This document shows positions 22,001 through 35,200 of a stretch of DNA of 64,000 nucleotides, piece by piece. The position numbers were made by a program, and so were the translations under genes. Each line of letters starts with the position of its first letter. Within the stretch, counting starts at the first letter, position 1. The notes beneath the pieces were generated by a model. That model ran no database searches. It saw only the letters and a list, made by a program, of their open reading frames with translations, and was not told the DNA's origin. Origin of the DNA: Cercis canadensis (taxonomy: Eukaryota > Streptophyta > Magnoliopsida > Fabales > Fabaceae). The stretch is from NCBI GenBank assembly GCA_003255065.1, contig QAOA01005809.1, positions 8,700 to 72,699 on the forward strand, given 5' to 3'.

Positions 22001-25000
22001 AAAGTAATCATAATAAGGAGATCAAAACAGCGATGAAGAGAATGTTCAAAATTGAATACTGACAAAAGATTCATTTAAAATCAGGATATTGCACAAACAC
22101 TTCCATTACTATGAATATTGGCGTAAAAAATATGGCTCAGATAGAAGTTATCAGGTAAAGTAAACCACACAGCAACCTTGGTCTCAACACGGTTCATAAG
22201 TGCCTTTATTGTGCTACACAGTGTATATATGGAACTTTCCTCCCAGATTGCATGACCCACTGAAACCGTATCAGTACTGGACAACAAGAAATGAAGAAAC
22301 TATTTAGCAAAGAGTATATTTGATGAAAACAGTACATCGAGTAATTAAAAGTGCATTAAAATCTTGATTCAAAGTTAATTAGGTTACCTCTGAAACACTT
22401 TAAAAAGGTAATGTAAACAAAGTTCCATCATTAGATAAGAAAATTTTTCAATATCGAAAAATTCTTGGGGGCAGTTCTGCACAACCTGTTGAAAAAAAAA
22501 AAAAAAAAAAAATGAAATTTGAACAGCTTAGCATCTGTGTCAAAAAAAAAAAAAATGACTACAGCAGCAAATAGCTTATTAGATTAACATGCTACTCAGG
22601 ACTGCTTTATCAGGAATTGAGAAATTTGAAGTGTTAGCATAAAGTTAGCTCAGATAGATATCAAATATAATAAAGAAAGTGTAATAAAAGGATCCTGAAA
22701 ATTTCTATAATTTTTTTCTAAAATCTACCTGTGATAAAACGGATATTGCAAGACTATTCCATGTATTATTCGTGAATGTGGAATATGAAAGAATCTGCAT
22801 CAATTAAACATAAAAAGAAAGTAAGAATTCCCCTCATGACAATTCCATTTAATTTGTATTTAACCATGAGCAAAGGAATTATCACGAGTGAACACTAGCT
22901 AGAATAATAAATTAATGTCCTGCAGCTAAGGCATCAACCTTTTCTTCCTTTTATCAGTCATTTATACCCAAATAAAATTAAATGGATAAGTAAAAAAGGA
23001 AATGCTATTTTGGGTAAAGATTTGTTATCTTAATAGGATTCAATGGAGAAGATTGGAGCCCCTACAAACATTAAACCATTGTCTTGGTGGTGTTTGTCAT
23101 AGAAGCCTGTATGAAATAAAATCTGGCAGTTGAATTCTAATTCAATTCCACACTCCAATAATTTATTCATAAATTAGATGAAATAAGATTAATAATGGAT
23201 CAGCACCTGGAGTAATTCTTCGCAAATTTCCATAGTAAGTAATCCCTCTTTAAAAAATGCTTCAGTTGAGAGAAACTGAAACACCAGTAATGCAATTTCA
23301 TATAGCTTCAAGCCTGAGGGAACCACTTCATCAGTTGGCAAGTCCCCGGCATGTTTTTCTTTAACATAAGCCAGATGTATAATTGGTCTGGAAAGGGTAG
23401 GATGTTGTGACTGAAAAAGACAAAGAAGAGAAAAGCCCCATAGGAATTGGAAATCTTCCCAGTTCAATTCAACCATCCTATATCCAGATGTAGAGCCGTT
23501 TTTTGGAGTGTTTCCGAATGAGGCTTTCAGGCACTCATTCCCTTCAAGATTTATAGGAACTGCATCAAGTGCAAGTGCTTGCAAAATTACAGGCCAAGAT
23601 TCTTCCAAGCATGGCTGCAACTTTGAAAAAACAGTAGGTGATTGAAGTCCATCAAGGAACAGATTCCACTGCAAGAATGTGTAAATAAAATGAGAAGGTA
23701 ACCATGAAGATATCAGCAGTTTCATATAATCCAAAATTCATCTCCAAGATGAGAAAAAAAAAGAAAAAAAAAATGCAGTTTCAGGAAAATCTAGTAGGTT
23801 CTATATTCAGGCTTGCCTTCCTCTTGGTACTCAAGCACAAACATAAATAGCTATAATCCTTCAATGTACGGATCCAGTACTTCCCTAGAATACTTGAACT
23901 CTTTTGGAACAATGGTAATAATGCCAGGTACTCATCTGGAACTCCATCTTGGTGCCTCCTCATGGATGCATACGTATAACATTTGAGAGAAGCATGAGCA
24001 GCCAGAAGTCGTACTTTGATCTAAAACATCATTTGTGAATAAGTAAGACAACAGCTAGATATTAGACTAACTGAAACAAAATGAATTAGAAAAGGAAATA
24101 TTTTGCCGCTAACATTTCACTTGAACAAGTGCACAGAAGTTTAAGCCTACATACCTTACTTGTGACCCATTCTGCAAATGAGGGATAATAAATGTCCTCA
24201 AACTCATTCAGCGGGCGTGAAATTAATGAAAATATGCGCTTGACTACTGCTTGATCCCCACTGATTATTCCACTTGTCAGTATCTGAGAATTTACACATA
24301 TTACTGTATTAAATCTTATGTATTTAAATCAATTCAATGATAAGAAAGACAAGGAGAGTAAAATGAATTCTGTAATTTTAGACCTTTGTAGCCAAGTGCA
24401 AGCCTGCCTCCAATAAACTAGGACTAGAAGTTGTGTCCAAGGTAGTACGAATTGCAGATACTAGCTGGGCCTATATTTAGTACAGCTTCGGTTAATGTAA
24501 GTGATTAAAGAATCTCAGCATCACCATTTTACCATAAACATCAAGCATTAGTCTCAATGTAATCTTTACAGAAACATGTAGGTATGTGAGTAAATTAAAG
24601 CATCCTCAGTTGACATGAAAAAATGGCAAGCTTCAGTGCTGTCATGGAAACAATGGTGGGAAAATTGAAATACATCTGGTAAAATACCTGATACTGTTCC
24701 AGTAGAAGATGTCCAGGAAGCTCAGGGTCAGCTACTTTTTCAAACTGTTATTCCGAAATTACATATAAGAACAAATTAACAAGAAAGTGTAGTTGAAGAC
24801 ATTAAGTACAAGCACATAAATTTAAGGAGAGAGCAATAACTGATAAGTATGTTCCAGCATGAACTCCAATAACTTAATTGGATATAACTGATCAAGCTCT
24901 TTAACACTTGGTCTAACAGATAATTGTTTATCAAATTCTTTAACACTTGTAGTTCTTAACTCTTCTACTAAAATTTCTTCTTTTATCAGAAAGAAGAAAA

Positions 25001-28000
25001 GGAATAGATAATTGTTTATGAAATTAAACATTGGTCCTACTGATTCTAATTATTCTTATAAAAAGGTATATATTTCTTGTTGGGAGTACATGGGCTTACA
25101 AGCAAAGTGGGTTTATTAACACTAGAAAGGAACTACTCTTTAATCCTTTTGAATCCATAAACATTGCCTGAAACAATTAATTTATGAGATGGGGTGTTAG
25201 CTTCATGCCTGTTGCAGTTTTTTAAGGTTAAAAAGTACTTTTGACATCAATAATAAACTTTTTGGCGTTTGGTAAAACTTTAACAAGTGATTTACCCAAT
25301 TTTAAAGATGAACGAGTAATACTGAAAATACTTAAGTTTCACACATAGACACACTTTTTTCCCTAACAGTAACAAGTTGGCCATGCACTAGATTCATCGC
25401 TTAACAGAAACTGGAGGATATGCTCAAAATAGAGGCAATGATGACCAAAAATATTCGAGAAAATAAAAAGAATTAAAAAAAAAAGGAAGAAAAATGAAAA
25501 GTGTTACTTTTTCTTTTAATTAGCTCAGAGAGGTGTTGGGAGAAAGACTTTCTCTCAGACCCATAATGTTACTGCATTAAGATTAAAAAAGAAAAGGAAT
25601 CCGTGCACAGAACAAATATTACCTTGTCCACAATGGTGCCAAGAAGACCCACACCAACTGGCTGCATATTCTCAAATTGAATTGTGCTTATCTGATACGA
25701 CATAAATTATAAAGGGGAACAAGATTCAGCTTTAAAATGTATCTGATACTCATCAGAACTAAAAAAAAGTATAACATTTATGGCTTATTGAATTGTCAAT
25801 TTTCTCAAATCGTAAATGCTTAAGCTAAGAAAAAACAAAAGTAACCGTATAATATATTCTTATAAAAAAGATATGAAGTACCTGATAAGCAAGAGATATT
25901 AACTCTTGTAAGTGGAGGACTAGCCAATCACCAGAGCCCTGCCCATTTGCATGCTGTTTCCTTGCCAAAACAAGGTCAAAATGTGCAGGATTTTGCCCTA
26001 CAGCTTCAGGTAGATGGCTCAAACATCTGTAATATAACACATTACCTAATTAACAAACTATGTACGACAAATAAAAAAGAATAACAGAGTCAAAATATAG
26101 GCTATTTCATAATATTGGAAGTTGAGAGGAATTTACAGTCAGTTTTCAATCAAATTAGGGCTGTCATAGACATATCATCATGAGAACATGGGAATGCAAA
26201 TCAGCAGACCTTCTAGGGCATATAAAATGGGTCCATGAAGGAAAAAACGTGAAACAAATGAAATATTGTTAACATATAAACTTATGACAACAATTCATCA
26301 TAAGCTTCCGCAACTATTTCCTTTTTCTCATTTACAAAATATATATTTGAACTCCGTTAGGTAACACCATTTTGATTTTTATCCTTTTATCTACTTCCCT
26401 GTTTGGTATTCTTAAATTTCAGGAAGAAAGACACAGTGAAACTAATCCTGTAGAATCCAAATTCCAACAACAGCATCATCTTTAACAATGGCATAAAAAC
26501 CCTTAAGCATACCAATGTTTATTCCAGATCTAGATGCCAATTTTATATATGACCTGTTGCCTACTGCATTGGGGATAATGCAAATTTAATAAAATACTCA
26601 AATTTCGATAACATATTCTCTTCATCCCATTGATTATAATGCAAAAATGGCAACATAACTAGATTCCAAACATGGATGGAAAGAATTGAAAGTATGCTCA
26701 ACAAAAATGTGAATTGCATAGACCTCCTCTGAGGTAAAGCAAAATTACATACAGCCCCATTGTTGCTTCGGAAATGACATATACATCACTTCTAATAACA
26801 GAAAAATAATGGCATCTACAGTACATTTCAATATACCAATTTAACCTTATTGTATATTTCAAAATGCTTACTAGTTGGACATTTACAAAAATAAGACGTA
26901 AGGTGGCCTCTCACTGTCTCACATATTCTTCTCCCTACCATATAAATATACTCAATTTATATTCTATATTTTCAACTTCATGATATGATCATTTTTTATG
27001 AAAGATGAGGACAATTTTGGAATAAAATACTTTTAACATCATACATGTCATTAGCAGTTTTTAACATCTCTAACTGTAAATTAACTTTAGTGAGGTGAAC
27101 ATTACGCTAAAAGTTAAAATTTATGTAATTTTCAAAACAAAACAAGTGTGTGTAACTTCACTATACATCAAGGGTGGTCTATGTAATTTACTTTAAACAT
27201 AAATCATACAACTAATACCCAAAAATATATATATACAACAAAGCACTACATACTCTGCAGCAAAAAGTCTGGTCCGATATCTGAGGTGCTTCTCTCTATT
27301 AGCAACAACAGATGCTTGAAACTTGTAACCCTGCATCCCGTTGGAGCTAGAAACCATATTTTCATCATCAAAACTTAACCCTGTATCAGCATCTGAGTTG
27401 TCATTTATTGGATTTTTGTTATTCTCAATGCTCCTCATTGAAGTAGCAAGGACCTGAGAAATCCCACAAAACCAACATTTGAATTTTTATGGAGAAATAT
27501 ATAAATCTTTTTGGTTTAAATGTACTGCAGGTCCCTATAGTTTGAAAGAATTTTGAATTAGGTCCCTATAGTATTTTTTTTCTCTTTTGGGGTCCTTATA
27601 GTTTGAAATTTTTTTAATTGGGTCCCTGCTGTCACCTTCAGTTATAACTCTGTTAGTTTAGTGCTCACGTGACAAATGACTTATCTATGTGACAATAAAA
27701 GAAGCTAACGTGGCGCCAAAGTAGCACAAAAATTTCCTTATCTATGAGGAAAGATGATGAGGTGACAATTTTTGTGCCACATCAGCTTCTTTTATTGCCA
27801 CATAGACAAGTCATTTGCCACCTGAGCACTAAACTGATGGAGTTATAAATGGGGGTGACAGCAGGGACCCAATTAAAAAAATTTCAAACTATAAGGACCC
27901 CAAAAGAGGAAAAAAAAACTATAAGGACCAGATTCAAAATTTGTCCAAATTATAGGGACCTCCAGTACATTTAAACCAATCTTTTTTCTAATTTTTTCAT

Positions 28001-29260
28001 TCAAAGCATTTCAGCGGTTTGTGTAATTTAAAAACAAGACGTTTGTTCAATTTCATCAAACCTTGGGGGAAATCTGTACAATTTAAAAATCAGAAAAGCA
28101 GCATTATCAGGCAGACAGGAAGGGTACATCAAATTATATCACTTCAACAGTTTAAAAAAATAAATAGAGAGAAACAAATAAAATATGCAAAGAATATATA
28201 AATTCTGAGCAATCTTCTCGAGCTACAAGTAAATGCCTGACAGAAGCCTACTGAAACAATAATTCAAAAAATTCCATTTAAACATCCTCATTTACCCTCA
28301 GGTCTCAATCTTGTGAATTTCATTCAGGTGAATTTTAAGGAAGGAAGGAAGGAACTGATAAAGAACCACTCCTACTGGGTTAAGCTATTATGTCAGGGTC
28401 TAGAATGGTTTTTAGAACTGGAGCATGCCTCCTCAGGTGAAAGCTCACTGGATTGAAACATGGACAAAGTATAGATCTATAACTACCTGATACAAAAGCT
28501 ATACGTAACTTTGGATAGAAAATTTGATTGTAAGACAGGTTACAATCAGGATCAAGCTCTAAAACTGCTTGATCAGCCAGGGTCCAATACTTTGTCAAAG
28601 AATCAATTGATCTGAAACGTTAGGCAATCAAGGAAGGACAAAAACGGACAAAATTGGCCCAGGGATAATCAAGTATAATAATTAACATTGGTTCACTACC
28701 TATATGATAATGCTATCGATGTATAAAGGTTATAGAGCCCCCCTTTTTCATGTCAGACAAAAACAGAATGATCAACCATTATATGATTGATTCAAGACTT
28801 AGGACACTATAGTATCAAAAAATTCAGCCAAATCCCAACATCTTTCATGTATCTTTTCCAGAAAAGGTTTTAAAATCCTATGCCTATACGTATGCTGTGA
28901 ACATCAAGGCAGGTTTCAACTTCTGGACCTTTTAAACCTTGCAGGTTCCCAATCCTCTCTTCAACATTTTCATGCAAAAAATCATAATACTTTAGGTTTA
29001 TAAAGATTTGTGAAAGAGACCGGCTTCAGAGGAATAGAATATGTCATGTAGCCTTAGTGCTGCTTCTCTTAAAAACATCAGTATCATGTCTTCTTGTGTT
29101 CAGTTTCTAGAGAGCATAGACCAGAAGGAGAATAAACCTGCATTTCAAAAGAGAAAAAGAGCATACCACTTTGCGACATACTGATATCCAGTGAGACGGA
29201 GAGGATGAGCATGATGCATAGAGTAACCGCATAATTGTTGTTCGCACTAAGTTTCCAATT
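19006..29260 (-). CDS. SWEETIE: SWEETIE-like exon block 2 (last 18 exons)
   Basis: Exons: 29260-29167, 27453-27254, 26026-25882, 25691-25623, 24744-24688, 24470-24384, 24283-24155, 24020-23817, 23668-23207, 22794-22729, 22485-22388, 22276-22177, 21998-21854, 21353-21046, 20963-20829, 20683-20519, 20429-20304, 20067-19006. Exon 29260-29167 follows exon 40888-40821 across the 11.6-kb intron, with the split codon restored to Glu. The large exon 23668-23207 carries [19 protein letters not shown]. The intron after 23817 starts with GC rather than GT. The last exon is 353 codons and encodes the disordered acidic tail. Confidence 0.92.
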
Positions 29261-32200
29261 CTGCATAAATGAAGGAGTGAAAATCAATGCAATGTAAAAG
29301 CTGAAAATGAATGACTATGGTTGGCCATGGCCAATTTTTTAATGACATAAGTATTAGTAATAATGAAAAAGAACAGTACAGATCAGTCAAGAAGACAGGA
29401 AAATGATATACCTCAAAACAGTGGAAGAATTTAAGCCCTAGATAGAAACAGGTCATGATAGAATTTTACTTGAAGCCAAACATCAACAAAATTCATAAGA
29501 ACTAGAAAGCTCTAGTACTTTTATATTACTCATTACACATTGTAAGGATTGTTTCTAGAGCACTAAAAAATCCTTGTCCAGCACCTCCCCAGATGCTATT
29601 TCTGTACAATTTTCTACTATTTTTTCTCCTCATATCCGTTATTTGCTCATGAGAAACTTCGGTACATGTACTCCAACAAGGAGAATTTGTGGGCAGGTTT
29701 GGTTTCGAGACAAATCTCAAACTGAACCCACCATCTTCAGTTCAAGAAAATTACACACTGCACTGAACCAGATCTCCTACTAGGAGTCTCCTAAAGCACC
29801 TGAGTTTGTTCCCATGAAAGTATCACAAAAAAGGATTTATCCATAAAAGTAACATCCTGTCTCTAAATCCAACTGCAGACCACCTGAGAATTTTGAAAAT
29901 CTAGTTAAATCATTGACCTCAGAATATATTGCTGGTATCCATATATGATACGAAACTTCTGTTACTTTTCCTTCCTTTCCTTTCAATAAAATCAACCACA
30001 AAGATAAGGAGATTGAGAAAGATGAGGGGTGCGTTGGCTATATGACAAAAGTAATCATTTATTTAATTGTGAAAGTAGTTTTTTTGAAAGAAGGAAAAAG
30101 ATTAAAAAAAATTTACATGAATAATTGCATATGTTAACTTATCAACCATTAGTATCCCACAAATTATTTTCATTCCTTCCATAGTAAAAGCAGAATTTCA
30201 TTAAGAGAAAATTATTTATGACGAGAATAAGTCATTCTCAATTACAAAACTTAAAGCCTAAAAGAAAAAGAAAAGGAAATAAAACTCATATACAGTAACA
30301 TTCTTCAGTCCGTCCAAATATCAGTAATTGAAATACACCAAGTAAGGTGGGACAACACCAATGAGAGCTCAGGTGAAGAACTATGTATCACAGGAACAGA
30401 AGTTCTAATATCTTTCCCTTAAAGATTCTGGCATAATATAACACACTACAGAAAATATTGTGTATGTCAAGAACATTTTTCCCTCCCTTTTACCAACAAA
30501 AGCATTAAAACCAACCATCATCAGATCCTCAGGTGCAGAAGGCCAAACCTACTTCTCTACAGAAACCATAAACAGCCAACACCAGAAAGACCAAGCCATC
30601 ATACAATGCATAAACAAAAGGCCGTCTGTTTCAGAATGGTTCCAACACATGAAACACATATAGGGGTGCAGATCTCTTTAAGGACTTCAACAAGCCCTGC
30701 TGCTGCTACTTTAAAATTTCAGCAATTCAGTTGAAGTTTGTGGTATTCCAACTCTGCTAAAATATAAATGTCGATCATGTTGGGCAAGGAGAAACAGGCA
30801 ATAGCAACAAGAATTAAGGCAACTGACAGAAAACCGAAGGCCCTTTTATCTTCATCTTCTTTTGAAGTGGTGAAAACTCCAAAAGTTCAGTAGTCAAATC
30901 GAAGTTACCTATACTTGAGAAATCAGTGCACCAAAGAAAGAAAAAAAAGAAAAGAAACAAACACTAGTGTAAAGTACATGGGATTTTTCCTTTAAGGAGA
31001 TGTTTCTGCCTTCACCACCTTTCTTATGGTACTATAGAGAGTTTTAGTTTCTTCAAGGTGTAAAGTCAGTTGGGTTTTCAGGTCTTCTTGTCAGATATGC
31101 AGCCAGTTAGAGGGATTATTATTTTCATGTGGTCTTCTTTTTGTTGAGTTTCATTTTCTATAAATTTTCCTAAGAGGATGTCTTATCCCCTGTCTTTATA
31201 TCCCTTTCTTTAATACTACTAATTTTTTTTGGTTATTGTTACAGAATGTAAATAATGTAGATAACATAATTATAGGGATTGTAGCATGATCATAGGGATT
31301 AGGATTCCTTGTATTCCCTCTGTATATATAGGACTGTCCTATGAATGAGAAACTTAACTTTTCCATCATATTTACCTCTGTTACATGGTATCAGAGCCTG
31401 GTTCGAACAATTCGTCCAGGTTCTATTAGGGATTGTGAGTCTAGGGCACCCACATAAGGTGCTTGTTTTCTCTCACCGCCCCCTTTAGTACGTTCAGAAG
31501 CAGCTGGCCGGCTGACCCAAAGAGTCCGGAAGCCATCGGTGGCGTGTGTGTGAGCTACGCGCTAATCAGTCTGATTGCCCACGTGCCGGCATGTCCGCCG
31601 TCCCCTTCTTCTCTGATTTGTATCGCCTGCGTACTTGTCCCATTTCCGTCGACATTTTTTTTTGGGTTTGGTCACTATTCCTCTCCTATTTTGCCTACTG
31701 TTTGTGTTTCTTTGGCTGTTGATCTCATTCTATTTTGGGAATTCTGGTTTGGTTTCCGATTATTTGGGTGGTTTTGCTTCACCCATGACAGCAAATAAAC
31801 CCACAATCATGGCTGAGGTGGTTCCTGTTATGACGAAAATCACTGAGCACAAACTCAAAGACTCCAACTATTTAGACTGGAGTAAAATTGTTCGGGTGTA
31901 TTTACGGAGCATTGAGAAGGATGATCATCTCACCTTTGATTGACCTACAAATGATACCCGACAAGCATGGTTGCAGGATGATGCAAGACCATTCTTGCAG
32001 ATTCGGAATTCTATTGATACTAAGGTTCTTGGTTTGATTAATCATTGTGAGTTTGTGAAGGAGTTAATGGAGTATCTGGATTTCTTATACTCTGGATGGG
32101 GAAACATATCTCGTATCTACGAGGTATGTAAGACCTTTTATCAGGGAGAGCAGCAGGATAAGTCTCTTACTACTTATTTTATGGAGTTCTTTAAAACCTA

Positions 32201-35200
32201 TGAAGAACTCAATATGCTTTTCCCCTTCAGCCCTGATGTCAAAGTTCAACAAGCTTAGAGGGAGAAAATGGCGGTTATGAGTTTCCTGACAAGCCTACGT
32301 TCAGAGTTTGAGGCTGTTAAATCACAAATTCTCTTGAACTCTGAAAACTCTTCTTTGCAGGAAATCTTTGCTAGAGTCCTTCGCATAGAAAACCTGCAAA
32401 CTTCTTAGCCTATTGCTAATAACAGTGCTCTTGTTAGTCATGGGGATTTTCGTGGTAGTTCTCGAGGTGGGTTGAATAATCATGATCGAAATATGGAAAA
32501 TCGGAGTCAGCAGTCAGGCGAAGTTGAGTATTTTTACTGTTGTTAGAATATTAGCTGTAAATACTATAGTTATTATAGCATATATTTAGGCTTGTAATTA
32601 GCTTATGATTAGGCCCATTATTGCTGTACAGTTTATATAAATAATAGCTGTGAGGAGCTAATCTCACACCCTTTTCCACTAATTCTCACATGGTATCAGA
32701 GCAATTTTAGTGAGAAAAAGGTGTGAGATTAGCTCCTCATAGCTATTATTTATATAAACTGTGCAGCAATAATGGGCCTAATCATAAGCTAATTACAAGC
32801 CTAAATATATGCTATAATAACTATAGTATTTACAACTAATATTCTAACAGCAATAAAAACACTCAACTTCGCCTAACTGCTGACTCCGATTTTCCATATT
32901 TCGGTCACGATTATTCGACCCACCTCGAGAAGTACCACGAAAATCGCCACGACTAACAAGAGCACTGTTATTGGCAATGGGCTGTGAAGTCTGTAGGTTT
33001 TCTGTGCGAAGGACTCTAGCAAAGATTTCCTGCAAAGAAGAGATTTCAGAGTTCGAGAGAATTTGAGATTTAACAACCTTAAACTCTAGACGTAGGCCTG
33101 TCAAAAAACTCATAACCGCCATTTTCTCCCTCTGAGCTTGTTGAACTTTGACATTAGGACTGAATGGGAGAAGCATATTGAGTTTTTCATAGGNATAAAC
33201 TGTACAGCAATAATGGGCCTAATCATAAGCTAATTACAAGCCTAAATATATGCTATAATAACTATAGTATTTACAACTAATATTCTAACAGCAGTAAAAA
33301 CACTCAACTTCGCCTAACTGCTGACTCCGATTTTCCATATTTCGGTCACGATTATTCGACCCACCTCGAGAACTACCACGAAAATCGCCACGACTAATAA
33401 GAGCACTGTTATTGGCAATGGGCTGTGAAGTCTGTAGGTTTTCTGTGCGAAGGACTCTAGCAAAGATTTCCTGCAAAGAAGAGATTTCAGAGTTCGAGAG
33501 AATTTGAGATTTAACAACCTTAAACTCTAGACGTAGGCCTGTCAAAAAACTCATAACCGCCATTTTCTCCCTCTGAGCTTGTTGAACTTTGACATTAGGA
33601 CTGAATGGGAGAAGCATATTGAGTTTTTCATAGGTTTTCTTGAACTCCATAAAATAAGCAGTAAGAGACTTATCCTGCTGCTCTCCCCAATAAAAGGTCT
33701 TACATACCTCGTAGATATGAGATATGTTTCCCCGTCCAGAGTATAAGAAATCCAGATACTCCATTAACTCCTTCACAAACTCACAGTGATTAATCAAACC
33801 AAGTATCTTAGTATCAATAGAATTCTGAATCTGCAAGAATAGTCTTGCATCATCCCGCAACCATGCTTGTCGGGTATCATCCGTAGGTGAATCAGAGGTG
33901 AGATGATCATTCTTCTCAATGCTCCATAAATACACCCTAACAGTTTTACTCCAGTCTAAATAGTTGGAGTCTTTGAGTTTGTGCTCAGTAATTTTTGTCA
34001 TAACAGGAACCACCTCAGCCATGACTGTGGGTTTATTTGCTGTCATGGGTGAAGCAATATACAAAGCAACCAAGCAAAACCACCCAAATAATTGGAAACT
34101 AAATATCAAACCAACCCAGAATTCCCAAAATAGAATGAGATCAACAGCCAAAGAAACCCAAACAGCTGAACAGTAGGAAAAATAGGAGAGGAATAAAGAC
34201 CAAACCAAAAAAAAAAAGGTCGCCGGAAATGCGACGAGTACGCTGGCGATACAAATCGAAGAAGAAGGGGACGGCAGACGGGCCTTCCCGCACCGGTGCA
34301 TGGGTTGGTGGGCAAATGGACTGATCAGCTCGTGGCTCACACACGTGCCACCGATGGCTGCCGGACTCTCTGGGTCGGCCAGCCAGCGGCTTCTGAAAGT
34401 ACTAAAGGGCGCAGTGAGAGAAAACAAGCACCTTATGTGGGTGCCCTAGACTCACACCCTCACAATCCCTAATAGAATATGGACGATTCGAACCAGGCTC
34501 TAATACCATGTAATAGAGGTAAATATGATGGAAAAGTTAAGTTTCTCATTCATAGGACAATCCTATATATACAGAGGGAATACAAGGAATCCTAATCCTA
34601 TCTAATCCCTATGATCATGCTACAATCCCTGTAATTATGCTATCTACATTATTTACATTATGTAACACTCCACCTCAAGGTGGAGCATAGATGTTAATCA
34701 TGCCCAGCTTGTTACAAATGTAATCAATGCGGGCTCCATTCAAGGCTTTTGTAAAGATGTCTCCCAAATGATCTTCTGTTCTTACATATCCTGTAGTAAT
34801 GAGCTTCTCTTCAATCTTTTCACAAACAATGTGACAGTCGATCTCAATATGTTTAGTTCGTTCGTGAAACACAGGATTAGAAGCAATGTGAAGAGCAGCT
34901 TGGTTGTCACACCATAGCTTTGCTAGTAGTGAGAGCTAGAAGCCAACTTCTTTCAATAGTTGGTATGTTATAAAAGAAGAAATTTTATTAGAAGGAACAG
35001 AAGACATGTGCAAAGGCTGAGAACAAAGTATTCTCTTAGAACTAGCTAGAAAGAAAGAAAATAAAACAGAAAATCTCATCAAGAAAGCAAAGCCTGCGAA
35101 TCCAACAGCAAATCTAACAAGGAGATCCCCTAAATACAAAAGATATGCCAAGACAACTTTGTCAGTTTGTCCCATGAAAGGGACACCGGCATGAACTTTT

